Source: Phyllobacterium sp. YR531 (lineage in GTDB: Bacteria; Pseudomonadota; Alphaproteobacteria; Rhizobiales; Rhizobiaceae). From it: a stretch of 62,655 nucleotides of DNA. Below the pieces are notes generated by a model, which saw nothing but the letters and a program-made list of their open reading frames with translations, had not been told where the DNA came from and did not search any database. Shown in pieces: positions 15,696 to 24,729 of this stretch. The stretch spans positions 1 through 62,655 of the forward strand of contig NZ_AKIZ01000024.1 in assembly GCF_000282595.1 (NCBI RefSeq). Direction: 5' to 3'. Numbering within the stretch: the stretch's first letter is position 1; the number at the start of each line of letters is the position of its first letter. The position numbers were made by a program, and so were the translations under genes.

Positions 15696-17552
15696 TTGGT
15701 GCCGATTCATTCCGCCACACATTCTGACACTGCCAATACCGGCTCGCGCTGGTGGCCTGAGATTGCCAGCCGCTTCGGCGATCTGTGCAAACGCTGGGTC
15801 AATACGTCAGTCGCATGCCCGGTTGCGCGCGATCGTGATGCCCGGATGGCAGGAGCATTTCTTGCAATGCCGTTGCTGCTCGCAATTGCTGCTTTGACCA
15901 ATCATGTACTGGCCGGCGAGATGGGCGGCATCGTCAGTATGGTCATCGGCGTTCTGGCGCTTCCGATGATTTTCTGCGGTGCGCTTGTCATGTCAAAAGA
16001 TAGCCGGAAGATTGGGCTTGGCGCTCTCATTGCCTATGGCGCGTCCATCTGCGCTATCGGCATGGCTTCACCAATGCCAAACCTTTTGCTGTGGTTATTG
16101 GCCGTCGCCATCCCGCTTGAAGCATGGTTTATCTATCGCACACAGCGCCCACTGCGCTTGGCCGGTGGACTGTCCGTGGCTGTTTTGATTGTTCTGCTTG
16201 CTGCAACATTGCAGAAGAATGCCGATGTCGGACTTTCTCCGCTTACGCTGCTTGCCTCGCTTGCCTATTGCGCAACCCTTCTCATCCGTATTGCCATCGG
16301 TCTGATCCAGCGGGTTGCTGTTGCGCGCCGCGATGATCGTGTGGCAGACCTTGAAACAGCCATTGATGGCGTGGTTGTAAGTCTTGGTGCCGATGGTTTA
16401 GTGAAGTCGCTCTCGTCCAAGGCGCAGGAACAATTCGGCATTGCCCGCAATCTCCTGATCGGCACACCGTTGTTCGAGCGCGTGCATGTGGCAGACCGGG
16501 TGCAGTTTCTCGGCTTCCTCAGCGACATGAAGCGCGGCGCTGCCAAAGCCAATGTAGATGTAAAGCTGCGCTGCGTTGCTCCGGCAAAAACATCCGGACA
16601 GCCGCATCATGTAAGGTTCGCTACCTATCATTTGAGTGCCGTACCGCACAGCCAGGGTGAGGGGTTCCTCGTTGTTGCAACCGATATCTCGCAGGCTGTT
16701 GCAGATCGCAGTGCGCTCGTTGCAGCACGCCGCGAAGTCGAGACGGTGGAAATAACCAAGGGCCGCTTCCTGTCTACAGTCAGCCATGAGTTGCGCACGC
16801 CGCTCAATTCGATCATCGGCTTTTCCGACATTCTCTTGCAGGAAATATGCGGAAAGCTTCCTGACGGCCGCCAACGCGAATATGTCGAGCTGGTGCATCG
16901 CTCGGGCAATCATCTGCTTTCCGTGGTCAATGCGATCCTTGATGTGTCGAAGATTGAGGCCGGTGCCTATCCGATCCATGCGGAAAGCTTTGCCTTCAAG
17001 GACACTGTTGCCATGGTGCACGACATGATGACGCATCAGGCAGCACAGAAGAACGTGACCCTGTGCGATCGCGTCAGTCCGCGCATTGGCAATGTCATTG
17101 CGGATAATCGCGCCATCCATCAGGTGCTGATCAATCTTGTATCCAACGCGGTGAAGTTTACCGAGACCGGCGGCGTCGTCACCATCGATGCGCAGATTGA
17201 AGACGACATGCTGGTCTTCTCGGTCAGCGATACGGGCATAGGTATTGCTGAGGCAGATCTGAAGACCTTGGGCCAGCCTTTCCGTCAGGTGCAGAATGAT
17301 TATACGCGTGCGCAGGAAGGTACCGGTCTTGGCCTTGCAACGGTAAAGGGGCTGGTTGGTCTGCATGGCGGCGAACTGACAATCAAGAGCGTCTTGGGGC
17401 AGGGTACGATTGTAGATGTGCGTATCCCCCGTTCAGGGCGCATTGCCGCCAATGACGAGCTGGGTGACGAATTCGCAGCCAATATTGTCGATTTCAAAGA
17501 GATCAGCGATGTAAAGGGAGGTTCCCATGGGGAAGCCCGCAAGTCGGCCTAG
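15696..17552 (+). CDS. Membrane PAS-domain sensor histidine kinase (DivJ-like)
   Basis: 618 residues with GTG start after AGGAAAAATT. About five to six transmembrane helices fill residues ~52-205, a PAS-like domain follows (~218-335), then HisKA with H364 in VSHELRTPLN and an HATPase with NLVSNAVKFT (N box), DTGIGI and GTGLGL. The layout of membrane bundle, PAS and kinase is that of DivJ-type kinases of the DivK/CtrA cell-cycle pathway in Alphaproteobacteria. This is an inference from architecture, since PleC or PdhS relatives share the kinase core. It overlaps the next gene by 26 bases. Confidence 0.8.
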   Translation: MVPIHSATHSDTANTGSRWWPEIASRFGDLCKRWVNTSVACPVARDRDARMAGAFLAMPLLLAIAALTNHVLAGEMGGIVSMVIGVLALPMIFCGALVMSKDSRKIGLGALIAYGASICAIGMASPMPNLLLWLLAVAIPLEAWFIYRTQRPLRLAGGLSVAVLIVLLAATLQKNADVGLSPLTLLASLAYCATLLIRIAIGLIQRVAVARRDDRVADLETAIDGVVVSLGADGLVKSLSSKAQEQFGIARNLLIGTPLFERVHVADRVQFLGFLSDMKRGAAKANVDVKLRCVAPAKTSGQPHHVRFATYHLSAVPHSQGEGFLVVATDISQAVADRSALVAARREVETVEITKGRFLSTVSHELRTPLNSIIGFSDILLQEICGKLPDGRQREYVELVHRSGNHLLSVVNAILDVSKIEAGAYPIHAESFAFKDTVAMVHDMMTHQAAQKNVTLCDRVSPRIGNVIADNRAIHQVLINLVSNAVKFTETGGVVTIDAQIEDDMLVFSVSDTGIGIAEADLKTLGQPFRQVQNDYTRAQEGTGLGLATVKGLVGLHGGELTIKSVLGQGTIVDVRIPRSGRIAANDELGDEFAANIVDFKEISDVKGGSHGEARKSA

Positions 17553-18420
17553 CAGCCGGACAGTTAAGCGCCGCGCACCTAAAAGAAGCCCCGCATTACG
17601 GGCTCTTATTGCCACTGGCGGCTTGATTGCCAGCAATCCCGGTATTGCCGGCGGCACAACCGCTTTTCTGGTTACGCTCGGTTTCATCTCCGCCAATGCA
17701 TTGTGGTATCAGCCGCATGTCCATGAGGGCGTGTTTTTTTCAACGCGTCCGGAACTGGTTTTCAAGCCGATAAAGCAGGAAAAGCCTGCCCTGTCAGGTC
17801 AGAAGCAGTCATCGGTTGACGCTCCGATCCGCAAGGTCAATTCTGTTCCTGTCCCCAAAAACGAGGACGCAATTGCCGCCGCCATCAATGGCGATCCTGT
17901 TTTGGGACCGGGCGGCGATCCGGAAGTGGCACAGCTTCAGCAGAAATTGCTGGCGCTCGGCTTCTACAATGGAACGGTAGACGGAATTTCGGGCAAGGGC
18001 ACGCGCGCGGCAATTGAAGCCTATCGCAAGGCCAGTGCTGATCTCGGTGTGGAGGCCGAACCAGCCGTTGGCAGCGAAGACGACACGACGGCAAGCATCG
18101 CCGTGCCAGCCAAAAAGCCTGATGCCGCCCCTGAAAAAGCTGCAACTCCCGAAAAAGCTACCGTGCAGAAAATTTCTGCATCTTCGAACGACACCGAAAC
18201 CAGTGAGACCGCCGCAGGTAGTCTTTCAGCACCCGAGATCGTTCGCGTGCAGGCGGGTCTGCGGGCATTCGGCAATGACAGGGTAGAGATCGACGGCAAG
18301 GTCGGGGAATCCACCAAAATTGCCGTGAGCGAATTCCAGAAGCTGTTCCGTCTGCCGGTAACCGGCGAGCCTGACGCGAAGCTTCTCGCCAAGATGCAGG
18401 AAATCGGCCTCATCAATTAA
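17527..18420 (+). CDS. Peptidoglycan-binding domain membrane protein
   Basis: 297 residues. A basic N-terminus precedes one transmembrane segment (~44-60). Two PG_binding_1 modules follow: one around VAQLQQKLLALGFYNGTVDG, the other at the C-terminus (IVRVQAGLRAFG...VSEFQKLFRLPVTG). A proline/alanine-rich linker separates them. It overlaps the histidine kinase gene and shares its operon, which hints at a link between cell envelope state and that kinase. Confidence 0.8.
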   Translation: MGKPASRPSSRTVKRRAPKRSPALRALIATGGLIASNPGIAGGTTAFLVTLGFISANALWYQPHVHEGVFFSTRPELVFKPIKQEKPALSGQKQSSVDAPIRKVNSVPVPKNEDAIAAAINGDPVLGPGGDPEVAQLQQKLLALGFYNGTVDGISGKGTRAAIEAYRKASADLGVEAEPAVGSEDDTTASIAVPAKKPDAAPEKAATPEKATVQKISASSNDTETSETAAGSLSAPEIVRVQAGLRAFGNDRVEIDGKVGESTKIAVSEFQKLFRLPVTGEPDAKLLAKMQEIGLIN

Positions 18421-18425
18421 ATCTC

Positions 18426-18608
18426 TATCTCCCCCCTTGTGGGGGAGAAAGCAATTTCAGCATCTTAGCTCTTGCTAAGTGCTAGAAATTGCAAGAGAGG
18501 GGATTTGTATACATTGGCTTCCCCCTCTCTTGGATTTTTCAAGGATTTGGCAAGAAGCCAAACCCAAAAAAATCCTTTCTCTCCCACAAGGGGAGAGATA
18601 ATCGGCAT
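18426..18608 (+). repeat. Palindromic intergenic repeat, copy 1 (Bru-RS-like)
   Basis: A ~183 bp element that starts with ATCTCCCCCCTTGTGGGGG and ends with CTCCCACAAGGGGAGAGAT, so its ends are near-complementary. It holds an internal hairpin: GCAATTTC (18451-18458) pairs with GAAATTGC (18485-18492) around CTTAGC/GCTAAG. The reverse complement matches copy 2 at 21146-21334 along most of its length. It resembles the long palindromic Bru-RS elements reported from Brucella. Confidence 0.8.
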
Positions 18609-18649
18609 CATACGCTTCGCCAGTTTTGCTCCGTCGAAAGTGATAATCA

Positions 18650-18997
18650 ATGCGGCTGACATCTGATTTCTGGGTTTCAGCACTGGTGCGGCGGGTCAAT
18701 GGCACTGGTGCGTTTGCTGCCTTGAGCAATAGAGGGGCAATGGAAGCAGGGGCGATTTTCATCAAACTGCGTAATCCAGACGGAACCTACAATCTCTTCG
18801 GGCCAGCGCCGCAGATGATTTATGACGAAACTAAACCGGACGAGCGGCTGTTTATGCAGCTGAAATCCAATGCTGCCGAAATGGACATCAATGACGATCT
18901 GGAAAAGCAGAAGCGCTGGGACAGCGACCTATGGATCGTGGAGATAGAGGATTATCGCGGCGATCGCTCAGAGCTGTTTTCGGTGGTTGAGGTATAG
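18650..18997 (+). CDS. DUF1491 family protein
   Basis: 115 residues of a conserved alphaproteobacterial family (SALVRRVNGTGAFAAL, AGAIFIKLRNPDG, KRWDSDLWIVEIED). It is cytoplasmic with no known function. It has its own unit just after repeat copy 1. Confidence 0.85.
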   Translation: MRLTSDFWVSALVRRVNGTGAFAALSNRGAMEAGAIFIKLRNPDGTYNLFGPAPQMIYDETKPDERLFMQLKSNAAEMDINDDLEKQKRWDSDLWIVEIEDYRGDRSELFSVVEV

Positions 18998-19005
18998 AGA
19001 GAGTT

Positions 19006-19362
19006 CTAAAACCCTTTTTTGCTGCGCGAACTAATAGCCAATTTCTCGACCAGTTCACCAGTGATCGGCTTACTCGCCGAGAAGGTGACGCCGGTTTTGG
19101 TTGCCTTGAGTTTCAGTGCAGCGATCTCTTCAGCATGGGCAGCGATTGCACCCGGGTCAACATACAGACCACATTGTTTGCTAAAGGCAGCATAGCCCGC
19201 AATGATCGTTTCTTCGATCTGAAATCCCGGCATATCGTACTTAATGACTTCTTCGGCGTCCGGTAATGCCCGCGACAGCTGTGCACGCAGTTGACCCAAC
19301 ATGGCACGAAACTGCTCAGGTGCGGCGGCAATGTAGGCGCTATGGCTATCCTTCTTTGTCAT
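19006..19362 (-). CDS. DUF1801 / YdhG-like protein
   Basis: 118 residues from ATG 19362; ATG 19383 is an alternative. It matches the DUF1801 fold: HSAYIAAAPEQFRAMLGQLR, EVIKYDMPGF and YAAFSKQCGLYV. The family is structurally known but its function is not. It is convergent with the DUF1491 gene. Confidence 0.8.
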   Translation of the reverse strand: MTKKDSHSAYIAAAPEQFRAMLGQLRAQLSRALPDAEEVIKYDMPGFQIEETIIAGYAAFSKQCGLYVDPGAIAAHAEEIAALKLKATKTGVTFSASKPITGELVEKLAISSRSKKGF

Positions 19363-19440
19363 GCTGTCAGTATGCCTTCTCATACGCGCTAAAGGAAGTG
19401 CTATGAGCAGGTCGAAAGATGGGTAAGAGGATTTCAGCGT

Positions 19441-20379
19441 TCAGGAAACCTTGCGCGCGGTATTTTCCACATCCTTGGCCATCTCGCGCAATTTCTCACG
19501 CAGTGCCTGCGAGTTTTCCTGAAGCTTCCAGCGCGAAACCGTAATCCGCGCTTTTTCCTGATCGATCTGGCGATAGGATTGCACGAACAGTCGCAGGGAA
19601 TGCAGGTCTTTGTGCACCAGCCCGAAAAGCCCGGTTAATATGAGATGCGTGGCTTCTGCGGAAAGGCCAAGTGAGGCAAAGGCGATAGTCAGTTCAGCAT
19701 TGAGGCCATGGCCAATGATGCGCGAGGTATTGTCCGGACCGAGATTGAGCGCCTCGGCAAATTCCTTGTGGAAAGTTGTCGTCTGATCCAACAGCGCGGC
19801 GTCGATCAATCGATCGGCAAGCACCTGATCTTCCGATTGTCCGATGTCACTGCTCAGCATCAATTCCCTCAGTGCTTGCCGCGTCTCGCGAAGGTGCTCG
19901 GATTCGGGGGCGGCCACGGTTTCAACTTCCAACGGTGGTTGGAATGCCAAGGTGCGTTCAAGCGCCGGATCATTGAAACTGTGTAGCGCGTCAAGCATCA
20001 GTGGGTCGGTGGTGGCACGCCGGGCGATGGCTCGGGCATGGCCAAGACCTTTGCGCCGGATGATATCAACCAGATCAGCAGTCTTGAGCACAGGCGAGCG
20101 CAGGAGGATGGGCGCTGAAATATCCACATCATCCTCGGCAAGTGCCATCACCAGACGGCGCGGTGCATGGGGCAGTTCGGAAAGGACGGCCGCCGCGTGA
20201 CGGCGCACGCGTGGAGAAGTGAGCGGGAGGAGGGGAACGGCGAGGTCTTCGAGCTGCTGGGCATCGCTTTTTGCAGGCCGCGCGACACAGCAAAATGCTG
20301 TGATAGACGCAGTCAGGAGATCGTCAGCCTTGCTGCCGCCATTGCGGTCTTCAAGCGCCCGAAACTCAGGATACTTCAC
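19441..20379 (-). CDS. DUF2336 domain protein
   Basis: 312 residues if read from GTG 20379, which has GGAG about seven bases ahead; the frame is open to 20409. Helical HEAT-like sequence (PLTSPRVRRHAAAVLSELPH) leads into the DUF2336 core. The family is common in Alphaproteobacteria and its role is unknown. No membrane segment is seen. Confidence 0.75.
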   Translation of the reverse strand: MKYPEFRALEDRNGGSKADDLLTASITAFCCVARPAKSDAQQLEDLAVPLLPLTSPRVRRHAAAVLSELPHAPRRLVMALAEDDVDISAPILLRSPVLKTADLVDIIRRKGLGHARAIARRATTDPLMLDALHSFNDPALERTLAFQPPLEVETVAAPESEHLRETRQALRELMLSSDIGQSEDQVLADRLIDAALLDQTTTFHKEFAEALNLGPDNTSRIIGHGLNAELTIAFASLGLSAEATHLILTGLFGLVHKDLHSLRLFVQSYRQIDQEKARITVSRWKLQENSQALREKLREMAKDVENTARKVS

Positions 20380-20560
20380 GAACACACTCCAACACTGCAC
20401 GCAACGCAATAACAGTTTCTAAAATTAGCCACTAAGCGTTAGCAAGTCGTTAACCATCGACGTGTCTTATTAAATAATAGCGCAAATCACGCGCATACGG
20501 CATAAGTACCAATAGGCATCTGCGTAGCATTCGAGTTCAGGAGAGCAACGAACTTTACGG

Positions 20561-20761
20561 ATGGACCAAATGGGATTTGTTATCGCATTTCCGGGCAGCG
20601 CCAGAGCCCGCAACAGTCAAAATGCCGGAAAGCGGCAGACGACAGCCGAGATCACAATTTTCCCCGGCGTACGCTATGAGCGTTATGCTGCTGAGCCCCA
20701 GAAGCGCGACAAGGCAAAACACCAGCGCCGGTTTTTCGACAAAATGCCTCAGCCGGGCTGA
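20561..20761 (+). CDS. Small basic hypothetical protein
   Basis: 66 residues, rich in arginine, lysine and glutamine, with the hydrophobic start MGFVIAFPGSARARN. ATG 20561 or 20570 could start it; no strong ribosome binding site is seen. It lies alone between the DUF2336 gene and YciI. Coding is plausible but not proven. Confidence 0.45.
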   Translation: MDQMGFVIAFPGSARARNSQNAGKRQTTAEITIFPGVRYERYAAEPQKRDKAKHQRRFFDKMPQPG

Positions 20762-20822
20762 TCTACCTGTTCTTGCGAGTTTAGCTATGTGACTATCAGC
20801 ACTCGCATATCAGGAGTTCCGC

Positions 20823-21107
20823 ATGTTCATCGTTTCCCTTACCTATGTCGCGCCGCTGGCTGATCTTGATGCCGCAATGGCAGATCATATTGCTTTTCTC
20901 GAAAAACATTACGCCACAGGAACATTCGTTGCCTCAGGCCGCAAGGTGCCACGCACAGGCGGTATCATTCTCGCCAGAGCGGAAAGTGAAGCCGTGCTCC
21001 GCAAAGTGCTGGAGGAAGATCCTTTCCACACGCGCAAGCTCGCCAACTTTGACGTGCAGGAGTTCATCCCGACAAAGGTGCAGCCGGGGCTAGAGGGATT
21101 GCTTTGA
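20823..21107 (+). CDS. YciI family protein
   Basis: 94 residues with a dimeric ferredoxin-like YciI fold: FIVSLTYVAPLADLD, HIAFLEKHYATGTFVASG and EDPFHTRKLANFDVQEF. The histidine of HIAFLEKH and the aspartate of EDPF are the residues proposed for the family active site. AGGAG lies just before the ATG. Its role in the cell is unknown. Confidence 0.9.
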   Translation: MFIVSLTYVAPLADLDAAMADHIAFLEKHYATGTFVASGRKVPRTGGIILARAESEAVLRKVLEEDPFHTRKLANFDVQEFIPTKVQPGLEGLL

Positions 21108-21145
21108 ATCTATCTGACTATGAGGAAAACTTGGCGTTGAGAGAC

Positions 21146-21334
21146 GATGCCGATTATCTCTCCCCTTGTGGGAGAGAAAGGATTTTCTTGGATTTAGCTT
21201 GCTAAATCGATAAAAAATCCAAGAGAGGGGATTATTCTACACCAGATTCACACCTTCCCCTCTCTGGTGATTTCTAGCACTTAGCAAGGGCTAAGATGCT
21301 GAAATCACATTCTCCCCCACAAAGGGGGAGATAA
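21146..21334 (-). repeat. Palindromic intergenic repeat, copy 2 (inverted)
   Basis: This ~189 bp element is the reverse complement of copy 1 with scattered differences. It shares the GATGCCGATTATCTCTCC border, the CTTAGC/GCTAAG hairpin core (TAGCACTTAGCAAGGGCTAA) and the CCCCCAC/GTGGGGG-type ends. The two copies face each other across 18609-21145, so homologous recombination could invert that segment. Confidence 0.8.
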
Positions 21335-21353
21335 GGGCCGCTATAATCCGTCA

Positions 21354-22400
21354 CTACTGCTGCACGCCCGGATAGGCCCAGAGGCCAGACACGCGCATCA
21401 GATCGCGGTAGATCACCAGGCGTTCATCGGCCGAAACTTTGGCTGCCTCTTCCAGTGAAGGGGCATCCAGAGCCACAACAGGCACGACATTGGCGTCAAG
21501 CTCATATTGCTTCAGAGCGTCTTCCAGCAGGGTGCGGGCACGGCGCATATGGCTGGAGCTGGTCACCAGAATAACGCTGTCTGCCGTATGGCGCTTGATG
21601 AGATTGGCGACATTCAAAACATTGCCGACAGTGTCCTTGGATTTGTCTTCGATGAGAATGCGGTCGCGATCTACACCGCGTTCGACCAGCCATTTCATCA
21701 TGACATCGCCTTCGGTAACCCCTGCCTGCGGCTGGCCGCCCGTTACCATGATGCGAGCTGTCGGATTTGCCTGCGCTGCTTTCAACGCCACGTCCAATCG
21801 ATCAAGCAATGGCTTTTCCGCTGTACCATCCTTTGCCAGTGCATAGCCAAGCGTCACGATCATGACCTTGCCGGACAGGGCAGGCACATCCGCGTTGGGC
21901 TTTTCAGCTATGATCTGCTCGGCCCGGACGAAGCGTTGGCGATAGGCTTCCGCGCGCGTACGATCAAGACCTGCAAGCGCCTGATGCGCCAGGCTGGCTT
22001 CGGTTTCATCACTGCGGATGCGGCCAAGCGCTTCCAGCCATGCCTGCGCATCGAAGGATGTAGGGTCCTTGGTGAGAATTTCCTCATAGGTTGCGCGCGC
22101 GCCATCGAGGTTCTTCTGAAGAATTTGGGATGAGGCTACCGCAAAGCGGAAATCCAGCCGCTCCGGCGCAAGCTTTGAAGCTTCCGCAAAGGATTGCTCA
22201 ACCACATCATAACGGCCATGCAGGGTTATGCCTTTGAAAATCTCGGCTTCGGCCTTTTTCACATCGCCGCCAGACCAGTAATATTGCATGCCGGTATCGA
22301 TCAACGTCTTGATGCGTTCGGCATTCTGCTGGTCATAGGCAAAAGCCAATGAAGTGCTCAGTGTCAGCAAGGCAATGGTTGCGGCAGCGATCTTTTTCAT
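21354..22400 (-). CDS. Exported YdcF/SanA (DUF218) family protein with TPR-like N-terminus
   Basis: 348 residues with a signal peptide cleaved near LAFA-Y. Residues ~25-165 look like TPR helices (KAEAEIFKGITLHGRYD, GARATYEEILTKDPTSFDAQAW). Residues ~175-320 form the DUF218 fold with VTLGYAL, MVTGGQP, EDKSKDTVGNV and TSSSHMRRA. DUF218 proteins such as SanA and ElyC act in the cell envelope. It ends about 20 bases from repeat copy 2. Confidence 0.85.
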   Translation of the reverse strand: MKKIAAATIALLTLSTSLAFAYDQQNAERIKTLIDTGMQYYWSGGDVKKAEAEIFKGITLHGRYDVVEQSFAEASKLAPERLDFRFAVASSQILQKNLDGARATYEEILTKDPTSFDAQAWLEALGRIRSDETEASLAHQALAGLDRTRAEAYRQRFVRAEQIIAEKPNADVPALSGKVMIVTLGYALAKDGTAEKPLLDRLDVALKAAQANPTARIMVTGGQPQAGVTEGDVMMKWLVERGVDRDRILIEDKSKDTVGNVLNVANLIKRHTADSVILVTSSSHMRRARTLLEDALKQYELDANVVPVVALDAPSLEEAAKVSADERLVIYRDLMRVSGLWAYPGVQQ

Positions 22401-22455
22401 GGGTCACTCTCTCTATCGGGTCCGGTTGGCGTACACTTGTTTTGTAACGGCGAAA

Positions 22456-23004
22456 CTACAAGAGGGGTGAGCAGTTGGCGTTTTTCAGGAACGCAGCAAC
22501 CTGTTCGCTCCATGATTCATCCGGCACAAAACTGCGGATGACGACGAATCCCTCATCCATATCGGCTTCGATCAGCACGGAATTTTCAGCCGAAAGCGGC
22601 TTGGATTTGTTCAGCTCGATCATTTGCAGCGGGGTTGCAACAACAAGATCAAGCTGGTCAGCAATCGCGGTGCGGTCATTGATCGAATAGATATTTTCGC
22701 CCTGACGATTATAAACAGAGATCGACCAATAAGGCAGTGTGCCAATACCAGTGATGTGAGCGGGCAGATCAGTAATATCGAAACGGCATGCGGCGGCCTG
22801 AAACAGGGGATCAAATGCAAGGCGGGCCGTGCCCGGTTTAATTTCGCCAGTAACCGTATGGAATTGCCAATCACCGCCATAGGCGGAAATGCGCGACCAG
22901 GCATTGCGATCCGAGTAATAGGGCACAAGCAGCACAACGGCGATATGGATGATACCCGCACCAATCAGCCCGAAAAGAAGAGTGCGCAATAGCTTACCCA
23001 TCAC
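22456..23004 (-). CDS. DUF1254 family membrane-anchored protein
   Basis: 182 residues with one N-terminal transmembrane helix (LLFGLIGAGIIHIAVVLLVP). It pairs with the DUF1214 gene just upstream, with which it overlaps by 11 bases. DUF1254 and DUF1214 usually occur together, either as one protein or as two neighbours. The function is unknown; the location is the periplasmic face of the inner membrane. Confidence 0.8.
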   Translation of the reverse strand: MMGKLLRTLLFGLIGAGIIHIAVVLLVPYYSDRNAWSRISAYGGDWQFHTVTGEIKPGTARLAFDPLFQAAACRFDITDLPAHITGIGTLPYWSISVYNRQGENIYSINDRTAIADQLDLVVATPLQMIELNKSKPLSAENSVLIEADMDEGFVVIRSFVPDESWSEQVAAFLKNANCSPLL

Positions 23005-23578
23005 AGCTGATCCTCGTTATCGCCGGGAAGGTCATGTCAACAAGCCCAGAATTGCTGCCGACTGGCGTATCGTACAGTGTCATCACAAGCGTCATACGCC
23101 CGCTACCGCTCGTTGCAAGCCAGTTTTCAGGTTGAGCCTGGGGGGAAACCGTGACGACAAAGGTGCCATTCTTTCCGCGTAGGATTTGCCGTGAATGCAG
23201 CGCGGGCAGGCGTCCAGCGCCGGGATTGAGCGGCAGTAAAGCGCGATCAGCCGCATAGAGTGTCCAGAAACGGGAATTCGGGCTATTTCCGCTCAGGCTA
23301 TAGGTACAACGACGATCTAGAGCTGCACCCTTGTCGTCATCATAAGCGTAGAAAGCCAATCCTTCAGCTGATCCCAGTGGAAATGCACCTTCACGTGCGG
23401 CGCGCGCTTTGGCATAGGGGTCGGAAAGCGGCGTACCTGCATCCGGGTGCCCGGTCCATTGGCCGATAGCAAGTGCGCCGAAACCATCGAAACGGTTCAC
23501 TGCATACCATGCGCTCATGGTGCCGCCGCCGACGGCAATCACAAGCGCAATAAGGGCAAGGAAGACATTACGAAGCAT
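22994..23578 (-). CDS. DUF1214 family membrane-anchored protein
   Basis: 194 residues. An N-terminal hydrophobic anchor is followed by the DUF1214 domain (SGNSPNSRFWTLYAADRALL, LHSRQILRGKNGTFVVTVSP, ENWLATSGSGRMTLVMTLYD). It is first in a two-gene operon with the DUF1254 protein. Confidence 0.85.
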   Translation of the reverse strand: MLRNVFLALIALVIAVGGGTMSAWYAVNRFDGFGALAIGQWTGHPDAGTPLSDPYAKARAAREGAFPLGSAEGLAFYAYDDDKGAALDRRCTYSLSGNSPNSRFWTLYAADRALLPLNPGAGRLPALHSRQILRGKNGTFVVTVSPQAQPENWLATSGSGRMTLVMTLYDTPVGSNSGLVDMTFPAITRISCDG

Positions 23579-23667
23579 GAACGATGACTACACGCGAACC
23601 ATGCAGCGAGGCAAGGCCGCTGCACAATTTCCGCACAACGATCTGCCCAGCCGCAAGCTCACTGTAA

Positions 23668-24729
23668 TTAGAAGGTCAGGGTCATGATCACCGTATCATT
23701 GTAAATGCCGGTTGCCGGAGCCACAGTTGCAGGTGCCAGTTTGCCTTCGATAGGATGAGAGTTGAATGAATTGACCGGCGCGCCTTTGCCGGAAACTTTG
23801 GTCCAAGGGACGGACGTACCGCTTCCCGAATAGAGCTGGTATGGAATGAAGTTTTTGCCGCTTTTCATGCGCCTGAAACCGTCTTTGAAGTTTCGACCGT
23901 TATCCAGCGTGAGTTGGTAATCGGTTTCATAAGTACACCGCACGTCGATATTTGCATTTGCGCGTGCACCTCTTGTGGCGCTGACTGCGCCAACTTTGCC
24001 GAAATCCAGAAGAACGTCTGTATTTTCCAATTGGCAGCCTTTGAGAACATCAGCGGTGAGAGTGAATTTCGAAACGACCGGTTTCACTTTGCCTATTGTT
24101 GTTGATGGATTGTCGCAAAAGTGATTGGTGCTATCGAACTCATAATGAGCTGCGAGCCGGTATGTAGTGTTGTAACGGCCTGACCGTACACTCTTTTGCC
24201 GATAATGGGGTAGATATGCCAAGTACAAAGCCATATCCACGTTTAATTCATTGAACGCGCCAGAGTCCAACCCCACGGTTATTCCGCCAGTAGCTACGGA
24301 TGTTTTTCCGGTGCCATATGGCTTATCGTTTGCATCTGTAATCTCCCAGGCGAGCAAGGAAGGATCAGCGGCTGAGCTGTTTTGCTGCAATTGATGAAAA
24401 CTGTAGTCGTCGCTTCCAATCTGATTGCGGTCAGTAGTCTGCATATAAGCACACACAGTTACCCAATCGAATTTTTTCGGCGATGTGCATTTGTACCTGA
24501 TTGTTGCGCTTGTTGTCGCTGGCGTACCAAGCATAAAGTCGATGGTGGTATCAGGGAAAACTGCGGGGCTCGTAACGACGCAAGTTTGCGCAGAAGCAGG
24601 CGTAAGGGTCATCATGAACAAAGTCGCGAAAGCTATGAACATGTATGACGATATACGCACACCGGAAAATGGCGACCGCAACGGCAATAATCCAAAATGT
24701 TTTTGATGGTGCATAATTTTCCTCATCAT
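23668..24729 (-). CDS. Spore coat U-type fimbrial tip adhesin (CsuE-like)
   Basis: 353 residues from ATG 24729, whose ATG overlaps the usher stop. A long basic leader and hydrophobic stretch end at ASA-Q. Two SCPU domains follow, each with paired cysteines (TCVVTSP...RYKCTSP; GCQLENT...VRCTYETD), the second ending in the donor-strand-like TVIMTLTF. Its last place in pilin-chaperone-usher-adhesin order and its two-domain size fit the tip subunit of Csu-type archaic chaperone-usher pili. Confidence 0.85.
   Translation of the reverse strand: MMRKIMHHQKHFGLLPLRSPFSGVRISSYMFIAFATLFMMTLTPASAQTCVVTSPAVFPDTTIDFMLGTPATTSATIRYKCTSPKKFDWVTVCAYMQTTDRNQIGSDDYSFHQLQQNSSAADPSLLAWEITDANDKPYGTGKTSVATGGITVGLDSGAFNELNVDMALYLAYLPHYRQKSVRSGRYNTTYRLAAHYEFDSTNHFCDNPSTTIGKVKPVVSKFTLTADVLKGCQLENTDVLLDFGKVGAVSATRGARANANIDVRCTYETDYQLTLDNGRNFKDGFRRMKSGKNFIPYQLYSGSGTSVPWTKVSGKGAPVNSFNSHPIEGKLAPATVAPATGIYNDTVIMTLTF

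Noticed and set aside
16398-17366. A 322-codon open frame antisense to the histidine kinase
   Set aside because: It is a shadow of the kinase core, whose H, N and G boxes are read on the plus strand.
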